Source of the DNA: an uncultured Cellvibrio sp.
GTDB lineage: Bacteria > Pseudomonadota > Gammaproteobacteria > Pseudomonadales > Cellvibrionaceae
NCBI GenBank assembly: GCA_946886255.1
Contig: CAMPIG010000114.1
Location: 1 to 11,374, forward strand
Direction: 5' to 3'
Length of the DNA: 11,374 nt
Part shown: piece after piece, positions 1 through 7,472 of the stretch
Layout of the letters: the number at the start of each line of letters is the position of its first letter
Numbering within the stretch: position 1 is the first letter of the stretch
The notes under the pieces: model-generated
Told to the model about the DNA's origin: nothing
Seen by the model: the letters and a program-made list of their open reading frames with translations, nothing else
Databases searched by the model: none
Translations under genes and position numbers: made by a program

Positions 1-1600
1 ATTCTGGCGCGTCGGCAGCCAGTACACTGCCAGCGCCAGATTGCGCGCGGCCCGCTTCAGAGGCATTGTGATCGTCGTAACGCAAGCCGAAGTTCAAGGT
101 GTGGATAAAGCGCTCATCAAATATGTATTCACCATCAAGCGTGAAGGTGGTTGCATCACCGTCGCGGCTGGCGGCGTTATCATAGAAGTTACCAATTCGC
201 CATTGATTCGGATCGGTCAGATCACTTTCATCAATGTCAGTGGTCAACGGATTATCGACAAATCCAAAGGCGGGCACCCCACCGCCGTTATTAAAATCGA
301 CATCAACCTGATAAAAATTGGGCGCTTTATCTAACCGCATCGCCATGAAGGTTTCATCGTATTCGCTGGTTTGGTAAACCACTTCTGCGGCAAGCGTGAA
401 ATTGTCAGTGAGATCCCAGTCGCCACCCAGTGCGTAAACGTAGCTATCGGTCTTGCCAGTAATGAAGTCGCCGCTGGTGAAACCGACGGTGTCGCGTACG
501 GATCTTTCTTTAATGACATTCGTGCCGGGGTGAAGTACAACGCTGTCGATCAACTCGTCATCTAATGCCCACCAGGCATCAGCAAATGTGAACAGCTGGT
601 TGTTGTAGATGTCGTTGCGGTAACCGTTGTAAAACACTTCAAAAATGTATTCGGAAGAATCATTGGGCGCGTACTGGAATGAAAGATTCGCTGCAGGACG
701 CTCCAGGATTCCGCTGTAATCATTTTGAAAAATTGCATCGCGCGACAATACGTATTCCACCGGCTCGCCGTTGAAATTCAACGTTGAACCGGCAGCGTAG
801 GGTAAGCCCGCATCCTGGCCTGCTTGCCAAATTGGTTGCTCAGAGACGCGCGAATCGAATTCAAAAATCCGCCCGTAAGGGTCCCAACCGGCTGGTGCAT
901 CAGCACTGACATAAGGCAACGCAGCACCAGCTGTTACGGTTTGATCCCGGTAATTGGTTTCGGCGTAGGAGAGGTTTACCAGTGCACCGAATTCGCCCAT
1001 CCCGCTTTCCCAGCGATTGCTAAACAGGGCGCTGATATTCGGATCAATTTCTTCAGATTGTTCCTGATAAATCCCACGGCCGGAAATTGCGACTTTGCTG
1101 CTGTCGAAGTCAAATGGGCGCTGGGTCTGGATATCGATCAGTCCGGCAATGCCACTTTCCACCTGGCTGGCAGAGCGAGTCTTGTATACCTCCGCCCGGC
1201 TGAGCAGGTTCGCGGGCACATCCTGCATGGAAACTTCACGACCCGAAGCGGTGAAGATGGTGCGGCCATTCAAGGTGGTGGCGATATCCTGCAAACCGCG
1301 AATAGCAACCGTTGAAACCTGGCCACCGCCGCGATTCGTTACCTGAACGCCGGATATGCGTTGTAGAGATTCCACCACGTTGTTATCCGGAAATTTACCG
1401 ATGTCTTCCGCCACAAGGGAGTCGACAACCTGATAGGTGTTGCGTTTGACATCGGTTGCTTTGGTCAAGCTGGCCCGAATACCTGAAATGAATACCTCTT
1501 CGATGATGGAATCATCGTCCAGGTTTTGAGCTGATAATGGCTGACTGGCGATAGCAACAGCAACGGCGATACTACTGCTGAGCAACGAGCGCTTAAGCAT
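1..1600 (-). CDS. TonB-dependent outer-membrane receptor, N-terminal part (cut by left window edge)
   Basis: I translated this by hand on the minus strand. It is open from the ATG at 1600-1598 to the window edge (533 codons), so the C-terminal barrel strands are missing. Residues 1-24 form a signal peptide ending LSA before Gln25. A TonB-box-like stretch, IIEEVFISG, lies at residues 32-40. The plug follows, with AEDIGKFPDNN (64-74), an AIRG motif (99-102) and SGIAGLIDI (149-157). Beta-barrel sequence begins around residue 165. This plug signature is typical of the TonB-Xanth-Caul (TIGR01782) receptors that import plant oligosaccharides. The start is supported by an AAGGGAG ribosome site at 1614-1608 with 7-nt spacing. 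The gene is divergent from a paralogous receptor at 2099, and by eye the two plugs are about half identical. The arabinan-oligosaccharide substrate is inferred from the neighbouring enzymes only. Confidence 0.93.
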   Translation of the reverse strand, partial: MLKRSLLSSSIAVAVAIASQPLSAQNLDDDSIIEEVFISGIRASLTKATDVKRNTYQVVDSLVAEDIGKFPDNNVVESLQRISGVQVTNRGGGQVSTVAIRGLQDIATTLNGRTIFTASGREVSMQDVPANLLSRAEVYKTRSASQVESGIAGLIDIQTQRPFDFDSSKVAISGRGIYQEQSEEIDPNISALFSNRWESGMGEFGALVNLSYAETNYRDQTVTAGAALPYVSADAPAGWDPYGRIFEFDSRVSEQPIWQAGQDAGLPYAAGSTLNFNGEPVEYVLSRDAIFQNDYSGILERPAANLSFQYAPNDSSEYIFEVFYNGYRNDIYNNQLFTFADAWWALDDELIDSVVLHPGTNVIKERSVRDTVGFTSGDFITGKTDSYVYALGGDWDLTDNFTLAAEVVYQTSEYDETFMAMRLDKAPNFYQVDVDFNNGGGVPAFGFVDNPLTTDIDESDLTDPNQWRIGNFYDNAASRDGDATTFTLDGEYIFDERFIHTLNFGLRYDDHNASEAGRAQSGAGSVLAADAPE

Positions 1601-1697
1601 GAACTGACTCCCTTACGGATTAAGTACGACTCCTGGTCTAACAAGCGTGGCATCACGCATTGAGGACTTGGGCGGTATGGTTTTAGGCGCCGCGGAT

Positions 1698-1712
1698 ATT
1701 ATTGTAAGATAA
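1698..1712 (-). promoter_or_regulatory. Recurring motif, site 1 (TTATCTTACAATAAT)
   Basis: Read in the direction of the minus-strand receptor, this 15-mer matches TTRTCTTAYAATATG at 13 of 15 positions. It overlaps the start of transcription expected from the TATAAT at 1719-1714, a placement suited to a repressor or to an initial-transcribed-region element. It was found by comparing intergenic regions by eye, and no regulator is known for it. Confidence 0.45.
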
Positions 1713-1713
1713 A

Positions 1714-1719
1714 ATTATA
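1714..1719 (-). promoter_or_regulatory. Candidate -10 box for the minus-strand receptor
   Basis: On the minus strand this reads TATAAT, a perfect sigma-70 -10 hexamer, about 115 bp upstream of the receptor start at 1600. At 16-18 bp spacing the possible -35 sequences (for example TAGATC at 1742-1737) are poor, so the promoter may need an activator. The recurring motif TTATCTTACAA lies immediately downstream, over the expected start of transcription. Confidence 0.4.
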
Positions 1720-1879
1720 ATCAACGAAGGATATGGGATCTATCGCACAAAACAGGCCACGGTGTTACTTGCTTTTGCTGGAAATGTGCCACTTTCGGGC
1801 TTTGTCATGGGATCTTAAAGGCGGTTTGGCCCCCGCGTCGGAATAAGTTTTGAGAAAGCTGCGAGGTAGAATGTTTGTG

Positions 1880-1908
1880 TTGACAAGGGTATAAATCGGA
1901 TATAGGAT
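1880..1908 (+). promoter_or_regulatory. Candidate sigma-70 promoter for the plus-strand receptor
   Basis: A perfect TTGACA -35 hexamer (1880-1885) is followed after 17 bp by TAGGAT (1903-1908), which matches 4 of 6 positions of the -10 consensus. The predicted start near 1915 leaves a leader of about 185 nt before the ATG at 2099. The recurring motif at 1912-1926 overlaps the predicted start. An alternative -10 is the TATAAT inside that motif (1918-1923), but it has no good -35. Confidence 0.5.
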
Positions 1909-1911
1909 TAA

Positions 1912-1926
1912 TTATCTTATAATATG
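1912..1926 (+). promoter_or_regulatory. Recurring motif, site 2 (TTATCTTATAATATG)
   Basis: This copy is used as the reference form of the motif. It lies just downstream of the TTGACA/TAGGAT promoter, over the predicted start of transcription. Its first 11 bases recur exactly, in inverted orientation, at 2010-2000. Over 20 bp it matches 16 positions of the sequence at 8566-8585 between the two GH43 genes. It contains TATAAT (1918-1923), so it may partly be a promoter element. Confidence 0.5.
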
Positions 1927-1995
1927 TTGTTAGGTTTAATTGATCGAATAAAGTTGCTGTACTGTAAGAAGAACCTTGATTAAGCCTCGTATCCA

Positions 1996-2010
1996 TGTTT
2001 TATAAGATAA
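1996..2010 (-). promoter_or_regulatory. Recurring motif, site 3 (TTATCTTATAAAACA)
   Basis: On the minus strand the first 11 bases are identical to site 2, giving an 11-bp inverted repeat with a 77-bp spacer inside the leader of the plus-strand receptor. Paired inverted sites across a promoter are common for regulators that loop DNA or bind as two dimers. That reading is inference. Confidence 0.42.
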
Positions 2011-2098
2011 AAACAGCAGAAAAGCGCTAATAATAATTGCATATCCGCACGGTTGAGTTATTCAGGATGCGGAAAGCTCTGTCACAGGGGTTAATCTC

Positions 2099-4771
2099 AT
2101 GTTCAATAGAAAACTACTCAGTTTATCAATCTCCATGGCTATCGGGTTATCCGCCTCCCAAGGTTTCGCGCAAGCGAACGCTATGGATGGAGCGGACACG
2201 ATTGAAGAAATCGTCATCAGAGGTGTTCGCGGTAGCGTTAAGAGCTCCCTTGCTATCAAACAAAACGCCGAGCAAATTACGGATTCAATAGTTGCAGAAG
2301 ATATCGGTAAGCTGCCTGATAACAGTGTGGCAGCAGCACTTCAACGGGTTACAGGTGTGCAAATCACCCGCCTAAATGGCGAGGCTTCCGGGGTGATGGT
2401 GCGGGGTCTGCCTAACCTGGTAACCACGATGAATGGGCGCAACATTTTTACAACCACAGGACGCGGCATTGCTTTGGCCGACATCCCTGCTGATTTACTA
2501 CAGCGTGTAGACGTAAAAAAATCGTCAAGTGCACAAGATATTGAAGGTGGCATTGCCGGCGTGATTGATGTTCGTTTGCGCCGACCATTTGATTTTGATG
2601 ATGGACTCACCGTCGCCGGAGGTTTACGCGGTGAGTACAGCGATAAGGCCGATGCAACAGATCCTATCGGCAGCATAACGGTCAATAACAATTGGAGCAC
2701 CGGTGCTGGCGAGTTTGGCGCAATGCTCAGTGTGTCTTATCAGGACCGCCAGTTTATGGATCAGGTAAATTTCGTGACAGCACCTGATGCCGTCACGATT
2801 ACAGATCCTCGTTCGGCGCCATTAAATATTCCGGGTCAACCCTCATTAATCCCGCCAGTCGCTGGTGCTTACTATCGCCATGGTGATCGTAACCGTACAT
2901 CAACTAATCTGGCCTTACAGTGGAGTCCCAGTGACACTGCCCAATATTACGCCGAAGCTTTTTACGTCGGATATGAGCAGGATTCAGAATTAAATTTCTG
3001 GGTTCCTCTACCATCTTGGGGCGGGCATGTCGGTTATGTCGGAGAATACAAAGAGGGCACGAACGTTGCTCAAACTTTTATCCGCGATAATGCGCCTGGC
3101 ACGATCACCAGTAACCAGGCATTTGGTAACAGTTCCGACACCTTGCAAGCCGCGATTGGTGGTGAGTGGACGTTTGAAAACTTCACGTTGAAATCCGATT
3201 TGGCCTACACCGAAAGTACGGCGGATAATCGTTCATTTATTCTTGATCTTGCATTTTTTGCGCCGCGTATTACCTATGATTTTTCCAAAGATGGGTCTGG
3301 AGCTTCCGATGTCATTATTCAGAATGCTGATGGCACACCCTACGATTTAAGTGATGCGTCCCAGTACGAATTATGGCAATTCTTTGATCAACACAGTCGT
3401 CAGGAAGGTGAGGATATTTCCTGGTCTACCGACTTAAATTACGAATTGGCTGATACTGGAATTACGTCTATTGACGCAGGGTTACGCTTGAGTCAGCGCA
3501 CGGCATTCAACCAATCAGCGGATACGGGTGGACGTGGAAACATATCCGGGGCTCGCGTTCCATTGACAGATTTTCCCGGCATGGAAAGTATGACGCCGAG
3601 CGATTTGCTGGACAGTGTTGTCGATCTAAATACCCCGCAATGGCTTACGCCTGAGCGCGATTATATTTATAACAATCGCGTTGATATTCGTACTGCGATG
3701 GGGTACGGACCAGAAGAGCCGGAATATAAGCCGGAATTATTTTTCGATAATGACGAAGATAACTATGCCGCGTATGTGAAAGCAAATTACGCATTCGATG
3801 TTGGCTCCCTGCCGCTGGATGGCCAAATTGGCGCGCGCGTAGTGCAAATGGATTCCACGCTAAGAGGTACGCTGGCGACTTCAGCCGATGGCGTCACGAA
3901 CTATGAACCGGTTGCTATCGACACCAGTGACACCGAAGTTCTGCCAAGCCTTAGCGCACGTTTAGCGTTGCGCGATGATTTGTTTCTGCGTGCGGCTGCG
4001 GGTATGACAGTAACTCGCCCGAACTTTGTAGATCTTAATCCCGCAACGGCTTATTTCCAGGCCACCGAAACTGGTTTTGCACAGGGCACAGGTGGTAATC
4101 CTTACCTGAAATCCGTAGAGTCCAAAAATTACGACCTGTCATTGGAGTGGTACTTCAGTGAAACAAACTCGTTGTCAGCGGCTATTTTCTACCGCGATAT
4201 CGACGGATATATTCAGTCGTATGCGGCAGAAGAAGTTAAGGATGGTGTGGAGTATTTCATCACGCGACCACAAAATACCGGCGCCGGTAGCCTGGAAGGT
4301 GTGGAATTGGCATATACGCAATTCTTTGATAATTTGCCAGGACTGTGGTCCGGGTTAGGTGTGCAATTAAATGGGACTTTTATTGATGGTGAAACAGAGT
4401 CACCAGAAGGAGAAATGCAGCCGCTGACTAACGTCTCTGATGAGTCCTACAATGCCATCTTGCTGTATGAAATGGATAAAATTTCGGCGCGCTTGGCCTA
4501 CAACTGGCGCAGTGGTTGGTACGAAAGTTTTAACGCTGCTGGTGCTCAACCGGGCGAATCTATTGTCAACAAAGATACGGACTCATTGGATCTTTCAATC
4601 AATTATGACATCAATGACAATGTGACCATGACGTTAGATGCAACCAACTTGCTGGATTCGACCTACCGCAATTATTTTGGTGGTGATTCATCAGCTGATG
4701 CGTCCTTGTACCCTCGCGATACTATCGTGCGGGATCGCACCGTGTCATTTGGGGTTCGTTTTCGTATGTGA
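2099..4771 (+). CDS. TonB-dependent outer-membrane receptor, complete (890 aa)
   Basis: This is a 22-stranded-barrel TonB-dependent receptor of the TonB-Xanth-Caul type, expected to import arabinan-derived oligosaccharides using energy from TonB-ExbBD. A signal peptide covers about residues 1-26 (charged start, hydrophobic core, then GFAQA). A TonB-box-like IEEIVIRG sits at 35-42. The plug contains AEDIGKLPDNS (66-76), MVRGL (100-104) and GGIAGVIDV (150-158), and the remainder is barrel. The length is normal for the family. The start is supported by AGGGG at 2086-2090, 8 nt upstream. The C-terminus ends SFGVRFRM, with Met in the last position where barrel proteins usually carry Phe or another aromatic residue, so the assembly signal is slightly non-canonical. 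The gene is divergent from a paralogous receptor, and its 3' end is followed by tandem terminator hairpins. The substrate is inferred from the neighbouring enzymes. Confidence 0.96.
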   Translation: MFNRKLLSLSISMAIGLSASQGFAQANAMDGADTIEEIVIRGVRGSVKSSLAIKQNAEQITDSIVAEDIGKLPDNSVAAALQRVTGVQITRLNGEASGVMVRGLPNLVTTMNGRNIFTTTGRGIALADIPADLLQRVDVKKSSSAQDIEGGIAGVIDVRLRRPFDFDDGLTVAGGLRGEYSDKADATDPIGSITVNNNWSTGAGEFGAMLSVSYQDRQFMDQVNFVTAPDAVTITDPRSAPLNIPGQPSLIPPVAGAYYRHGDRNRTSTNLALQWSPSDTAQYYAEAFYVGYEQDSELNFWVPLPSWGGHVGYVGEYKEGTNVAQTFIRDNAPGTITSNQAFGNSSDTLQAAIGGEWTFENFTLKSDLAYTESTADNRSFILDLAFFAPRITYDFSKDGSGASDVIIQNADGTPYDLSDASQYELWQFFDQHSRQEGEDISWSTDLNYELADTGITSIDAGLRLSQRTAFNQSADTGGRGNISGARVPLTDFPGMESMTPSDLLDSVVDLNTPQWLTPERDYIYNNRVDIRTAMGYGPEEPEYKPELFFDNDEDNYAAYVKANYAFDVGSLPLDGQIGARVVQMDSTLRGTLATSADGVTNYEPVAIDTSDTEVLPSLSARLALRDDLFLRAAAGMTVTRPNFVDLNPATAYFQATETGFAQGTGGNPYLKSVESKNYDLSLEWYFSETNSLSAAIFYRDIDGYIQSYAAEEVKDGVEYFITRPQNTGAGSLEGVELAYTQFFDNLPGLWSGLGVQLNGTFIDGETESPEGEMQPLTNVSDESYNAILLYEMDKISARLAYNWRSGWYESFNAAGAQPGESIVNKDTDSLDLSINYDINDNVTMTLDATNLLDSTYRNYFGGDSSADASLYPRDTIVRDRTVSFGVRFRM

Positions 4772-4821
4772 CCGGTGTTATTCATAAGTAATCTTGTATC
4801 GCTTCATTGAAATGATTGATG

Positions 4822-4833
4822 TGTGTAGACACA
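4822..4833. promoter_or_regulatory. 12-bp perfect dyad TGTGTAGACACA, operator candidate
   Basis: TGTGT and ACACA are inverted around a 2-bp AG centre, within the space between the receptor stop (4771) and the first terminator. The dyad has the size of a dimeric repressor site, such as those of the GntR or LacI type. No well-formed promoter is visible beside it; the best nearby element is TGATACTTT at 4840-4848. Chance occurrence cannot be excluded. Confidence 0.25.
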
Positions 4834-4861
4834 TTTATGTGATACTTTTTGACCCGCACGG

Positions 4862-4902
4862 CCAACCAAGCTCAAGAGAGCTTGGTTGGTCATTTCTTTT
4901 TT
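4862..4902 (+). terminator. Strong rho-independent terminator after the receptor gene
   Basis: CCAACCAAGCTC (4862-4873) pairs perfectly over 12 bp with GAGCTTGGTTGG (4878-4889) around an AAGA tetraloop. The stem is followed by a T-rich tail ending in six Ts (4897-4902). It lies 90 bp after the receptor stop and 55 bp before the beta-L-arabinofuranosidase start. On the minus strand there is no T-run directly after the stem, so it should act mainly on plus-strand transcription. Confidence 0.85.
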
Positions 4903-4923
4903 AACCTCCGTTGGAGGTTTTTT
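4903..4923 (+). terminator. Second, tandem terminator-like hairpin
   Basis: AACCTCC (4903-4909) pairs with GGAGGTT (4913-4919) around a 3-nt GTT loop. The T-run at 4918-4923 overlaps the end of the stem. It abuts the first terminator directly and ends 34 bp before the ATG at 4958. No usable promoter fits between it and the start codon, so it may act as an attenuator in the leader of the downstream gene. Confidence 0.6.
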
Positions 4924-4957
4924 CGTTTTCTGAAAGTTCCTTTTACTGAAGGTAGTT

Positions 4958-7339
4958 ATGAAAAGACATATTGGTTTTTGCTTATGGGTCTTATTTGTGT
5001 TTTGGGGTATGCCCGGACATACCGCATCACAGGTGACGCCTTTTCCTCTGGCTGATGTGCGTCTGCTGGACGGCCCTTTCAAACACGCCGAACAAACCAA
5101 TCTGCAATATTTGCTCGCCATGGAGCCTGATCGCCTGCTGGCGCCCTACCGGCGCGAAGCGGGTTTGCCATTAAAGACAGAGAGTTACGGCAACTGGGAG
5201 TCGTCCGGACTGGATGGTCACATCGGCGGGCACTACGTTACGGCGTTGGCGTTGATGTATGCGTCGACCGGCAATGAAACCGCGTTGAAGCGTTTGAATT
5301 ACATGATTGATGAATTAAAAAAATGCCAGGATAAAAATGGTAATGGTTATCTTGGTGGAATTCCTGATGGTGACGATGCCTGGAAGGCATTGGCTAAAGG
5401 CCAGATCAAGGTCGACAATTTCTCGCTCAACGATAAATGGGTTCCCTGGTATAACCTCCATAAAACCTACGCGGGTTTGCGTGATGCGTATCTCTACGCG
5501 GGTAATGAAACGGCCAAGGCAATGCTGATCAAGCTGTCCGATTGGGCTTTGCAGTTAACGGAGTCGTTGAGCGATGAGCAAATGGAGTTAATGCTGCGTA
5601 GCGAATACGGCGGCATGAATGAAATATTTGTCGATGTTGCGGACATAACCGGTGATAAAAAATACCTCGCCTTGGCAAAACGTTTTTCCCATCGCCATTT
5701 GCTGAATCCTTTGTTGCAGCATGAGGATCAATTGAACGGCATGCATGCCAATACCCAGATACCCAAGGTTATCGGATTCAAGCGTATTGCTGATGCGACG
5801 AATGATAAAAAATGGAATGCTGCCGCGCAGTTCTTTTGGGAGACTGTGGTGGAGAAACGCAGTGTCGCTATCGGTGGCAACAGTGTGAAAGAACATTTTC
5901 ATCCGGCAGATGACTTCCAACCAATGATTGAAGAAATCGAAGGGCCGGAAACCTGTAACACCTACAACATGCTGAAACTGTCCAAATTATTTTACGAATC
6001 TTCAGGGAGTTTGACGTACCTGGATTATTATGAACGTGGGTTATACAACCATATTTTATCCTCGCAACATCCGGATACCGGCGGTCTGGTTTATTTCACA
6101 CCGATGCGCCCCAATCATTATCGCGTTTACTCGCAAGTGGATAAGGCGATGTGGTGTTGCGTCGGTTCAGGAATTGAGAACCACGGCAAATACGGTGAAT
6201 TAATTTACGCCCATCAGGGCAACCAGCTTTACGTCAACTTGTTTATTCCATCTACCCTGAACTGGCGCGCTAAAAAAATTACATTACGGCAGGAGACTGC
6301 GTTTCCCGACGCTGAGCAAAGCACAATTCATATTGAGGCGGACGGGAATTTTACACTGAATCTTCGCTATCCGAGTTGGGTTGCCAAGGGTGCATTGGTG
6401 GTGCGTGTCAACGGTAAAGCGGTAAATGTAAAGGCGAAACCGGGACAATATGTGCAAATAAAACGTGCGTGGCGTACCGGTGACAAGGTCAGCGTCGATT
6501 TGCCCATGCACACGCGTCTGGAATCCATGCCGGACCAGTCACCTTATTACGCTGTGTTGCACGGGCCTGTTGTACTTGCGGCGAAGACGCAACCTTTTCC
6601 AGCGGAAAAGCTGCAATATTTTGCTGATGACAGTCGCATGGGCCACATTGCGCAGGGCCAGCTTTGCCCTCTCGATGCGGCACCTACGTTCGTGACGGAC
6701 GATAAAGATTTCCTGACAAAAATTACCCCCGTTGCCGGAAAATCCCTAACTTTCCGCGCACCAGTGATGGAGGGTGACCAAGCGCGCCAGGTGGAATTGA
6801 TTCCGTTTTTCCGCTTGCATGACTCACGTTATACCCTGTACTGGCCGATGACCAGCAAGAAACAATTTGAAGCGCTGCAGGCAGCGAACAGCATGAAGGA
6901 GCGAGCCCGCTTTGCCCTGGATGCTATGACCATTGATGAGGTTAATCCCGGCCAGCAGCAACCGGAGTCGGATCATTTCCTGCAATCTGAGCGCAGTGAT
7001 ATGGGCATTCACCTGGGACGTCATTGGCGTCACGCGGAAGGTTGGTTCAGTTATGTTATGAATGATCCGGAACATGTCGCCACCACGTTGCGGGTGACCT
7101 ATTTTTCCGGAGACGTCGGCCGGCGTTTTGATATTGTGATTAATGATCATGTCATTGCCGAAGTGGAATTGCAGGCGCGCAAAGATAAGGATTTCTACAC
7201 AGTCGATTACCCGCTTCCGCGCGCGTTGGTCACTTCAGCGTCAGGTGGCAAGTTGGTGGTGAAGTTTGTTGCGAAGGAAAATTCTATTGCCGGTGGTATT
7301 TATTACGTGCGCTTGCTGCGCGGCGGGCGAGGGGATTAA
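4958..7339 (+). CDS. Secreted beta-L-arabinofuranosidase, DUF1680 type (GH127/GH146 clan)
   Basis: Enzymes of this clan hydrolyse beta-L-arabinofuranosides using a zinc-bound cysteine nucleophile. The metal and nucleophile motifs are visible: ETC at residues 331-333 and WCCVGSG with Cys400 and Cys401, matching Glu338, Cys340, Cys417 and Cys418 of HypBA1. Glu312 in GGNSVKEHF is the likely acid/base, and the HANTQIPKV motif of the family is present. Domain order is a signal peptide (about 1-24), an (alpha/alpha)6 barrel to about residue 430, beta-sandwiches, and an accessory domain from about 662 to the end that resembles DUF6805. At 793 aa it is longer than HypBA1 and closer to arabinan-active GH146 enzymes; the sequence alone does not settle which family it belongs to. 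Related enzymes can attack other sugars, such as aceric acid in RG-II. The start has GAAGG at 4948-4952. It lies directly behind two terminator hairpins. Confidence 0.92.
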   Translation: MKRHIGFCLWVLFVFWGMPGHTASQVTPFPLADVRLLDGPFKHAEQTNLQYLLAMEPDRLLAPYRREAGLPLKTESYGNWESSGLDGHIGGHYVTALALMYASTGNETALKRLNYMIDELKKCQDKNGNGYLGGIPDGDDAWKALAKGQIKVDNFSLNDKWVPWYNLHKTYAGLRDAYLYAGNETAKAMLIKLSDWALQLTESLSDEQMELMLRSEYGGMNEIFVDVADITGDKKYLALAKRFSHRHLLNPLLQHEDQLNGMHANTQIPKVIGFKRIADATNDKKWNAAAQFFWETVVEKRSVAIGGNSVKEHFHPADDFQPMIEEIEGPETCNTYNMLKLSKLFYESSGSLTYLDYYERGLYNHILSSQHPDTGGLVYFTPMRPNHYRVYSQVDKAMWCCVGSGIENHGKYGELIYAHQGNQLYVNLFIPSTLNWRAKKITLRQETAFPDAEQSTIHIEADGNFTLNLRYPSWVAKGALVVRVNGKAVNVKAKPGQYVQIKRAWRTGDKVSVDLPMHTRLESMPDQSPYYAVLHGPVVLAAKTQPFPAEKLQYFADDSRMGHIAQGQLCPLDAAPTFVTDDKDFLTKITPVAGKSLTFRAPVMEGDQARQVELIPFFRLHDSRYTLYWPMTSKKQFEALQAANSMKERARFALDAMTIDEVNPGQQQPESDHFLQSERSDMGIHLGRHWRHAEGWFSYVMNDPEHVATTLRVTYFSGDVGRRFDIVINDHVIAEVELQARKDKDFYTVDYPLPRALVTSASGGKLVVKFVAKENSIAGGIYYVRLLRGGRGD

Positions 7340-7396
7340 TTAATTCGTGTTGGTCTGGTTGGTTAATTTGTCGGGTTAATGCTTTTTTGAGCTGGG

Positions 7397-7466
7397 TGTC
7401 GGATTACGCCTTTGGCTAATCCGACCTACTTTGCTCGCGAGCTTTTCCGTAGGTCGTAATCCGACA
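7397..7466. repeat. REP-like extragenic palindrome, copy A (70 bp, shortened)
   Basis: The outer arms TGTCGGATTACG (7397-7408) and CGTAATCCGACA (7455-7466) are perfectly inverted over 12 bp. An inner hairpin pairs GTCGGATTA (7398-7406) with TAATCCGAC (7417-7425). GTAGGTCG follows at 7449-7456. The element lies in the 133 bp between two convergent genes and may serve both as a transcription end. Compared with copy B (11017-11096), the right half lacks 16 bp, which removes its second hairpin. The sequence type resembles REP/BIME elements mobilised by RAYT transposases; no such gene is in the window. Confidence 0.8.
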
Positions 7467-7472
7467 AATACC

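Larger units (their letters stand above)
1601..2098. promoter_or_regulatory. 498-bp A+T-rich divergent intergenic region between two receptor genes
   Basis: There is no convincing gene here; a 63-codon open frame on the minus strand lacks coding features. The region holds the ribosome sites of both receptors, a promoter candidate for each direction and three copies of a TTATCTTAYAA motif, all listed separately. A 9-bp direct repeat, ATGGGATCT, also occurs at 1733-1741 and 1807-1815. The long leaders (about 110 nt for the minus gene, about 185 nt for the plus gene, if the promoter calls are right) leave room for post-transcriptional control, but I see no recognisable riboswitch. Confidence 0.75.

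Noticed and set aside
824..1315. 163-codon plus-strand open frame
   Set aside because: It is antisense to the receptor reading frame, which is conserved and continuous from 1600 to the window edge.
1805..1996. 63-codon minus-strand open frame between the receptor genes
   Set aside because: It has low-complexity, A+T-driven composition, no good ribosome site and no recognisable domain, and it overlaps the plus-strand promoter.
4838..4853. CRP-like half site (TGTGA then TTGAC) upstream of the beta-L-arabinofuranosidase
   Set aside because: Only the first half matches the CRP consensus; the second half differs from TCACA at most positions.
4804..5121. 105-codon minus-strand open frame across the terminators and the start of the beta-L-arabinofuranosidase
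   Set aside because: It reads through both terminator hairpins and the signal-peptide region of a real gene on the other strand; it is a shadow frame.
7397..7466. CRISPR-like or IS terminal inverted repeat interpretation of the palindromes
   Set aside because: There are only two isolated copies 3.6 kb apart, no spacer array, no transposase gene between them and no visible target-site duplication; the REP-like reading fits better.
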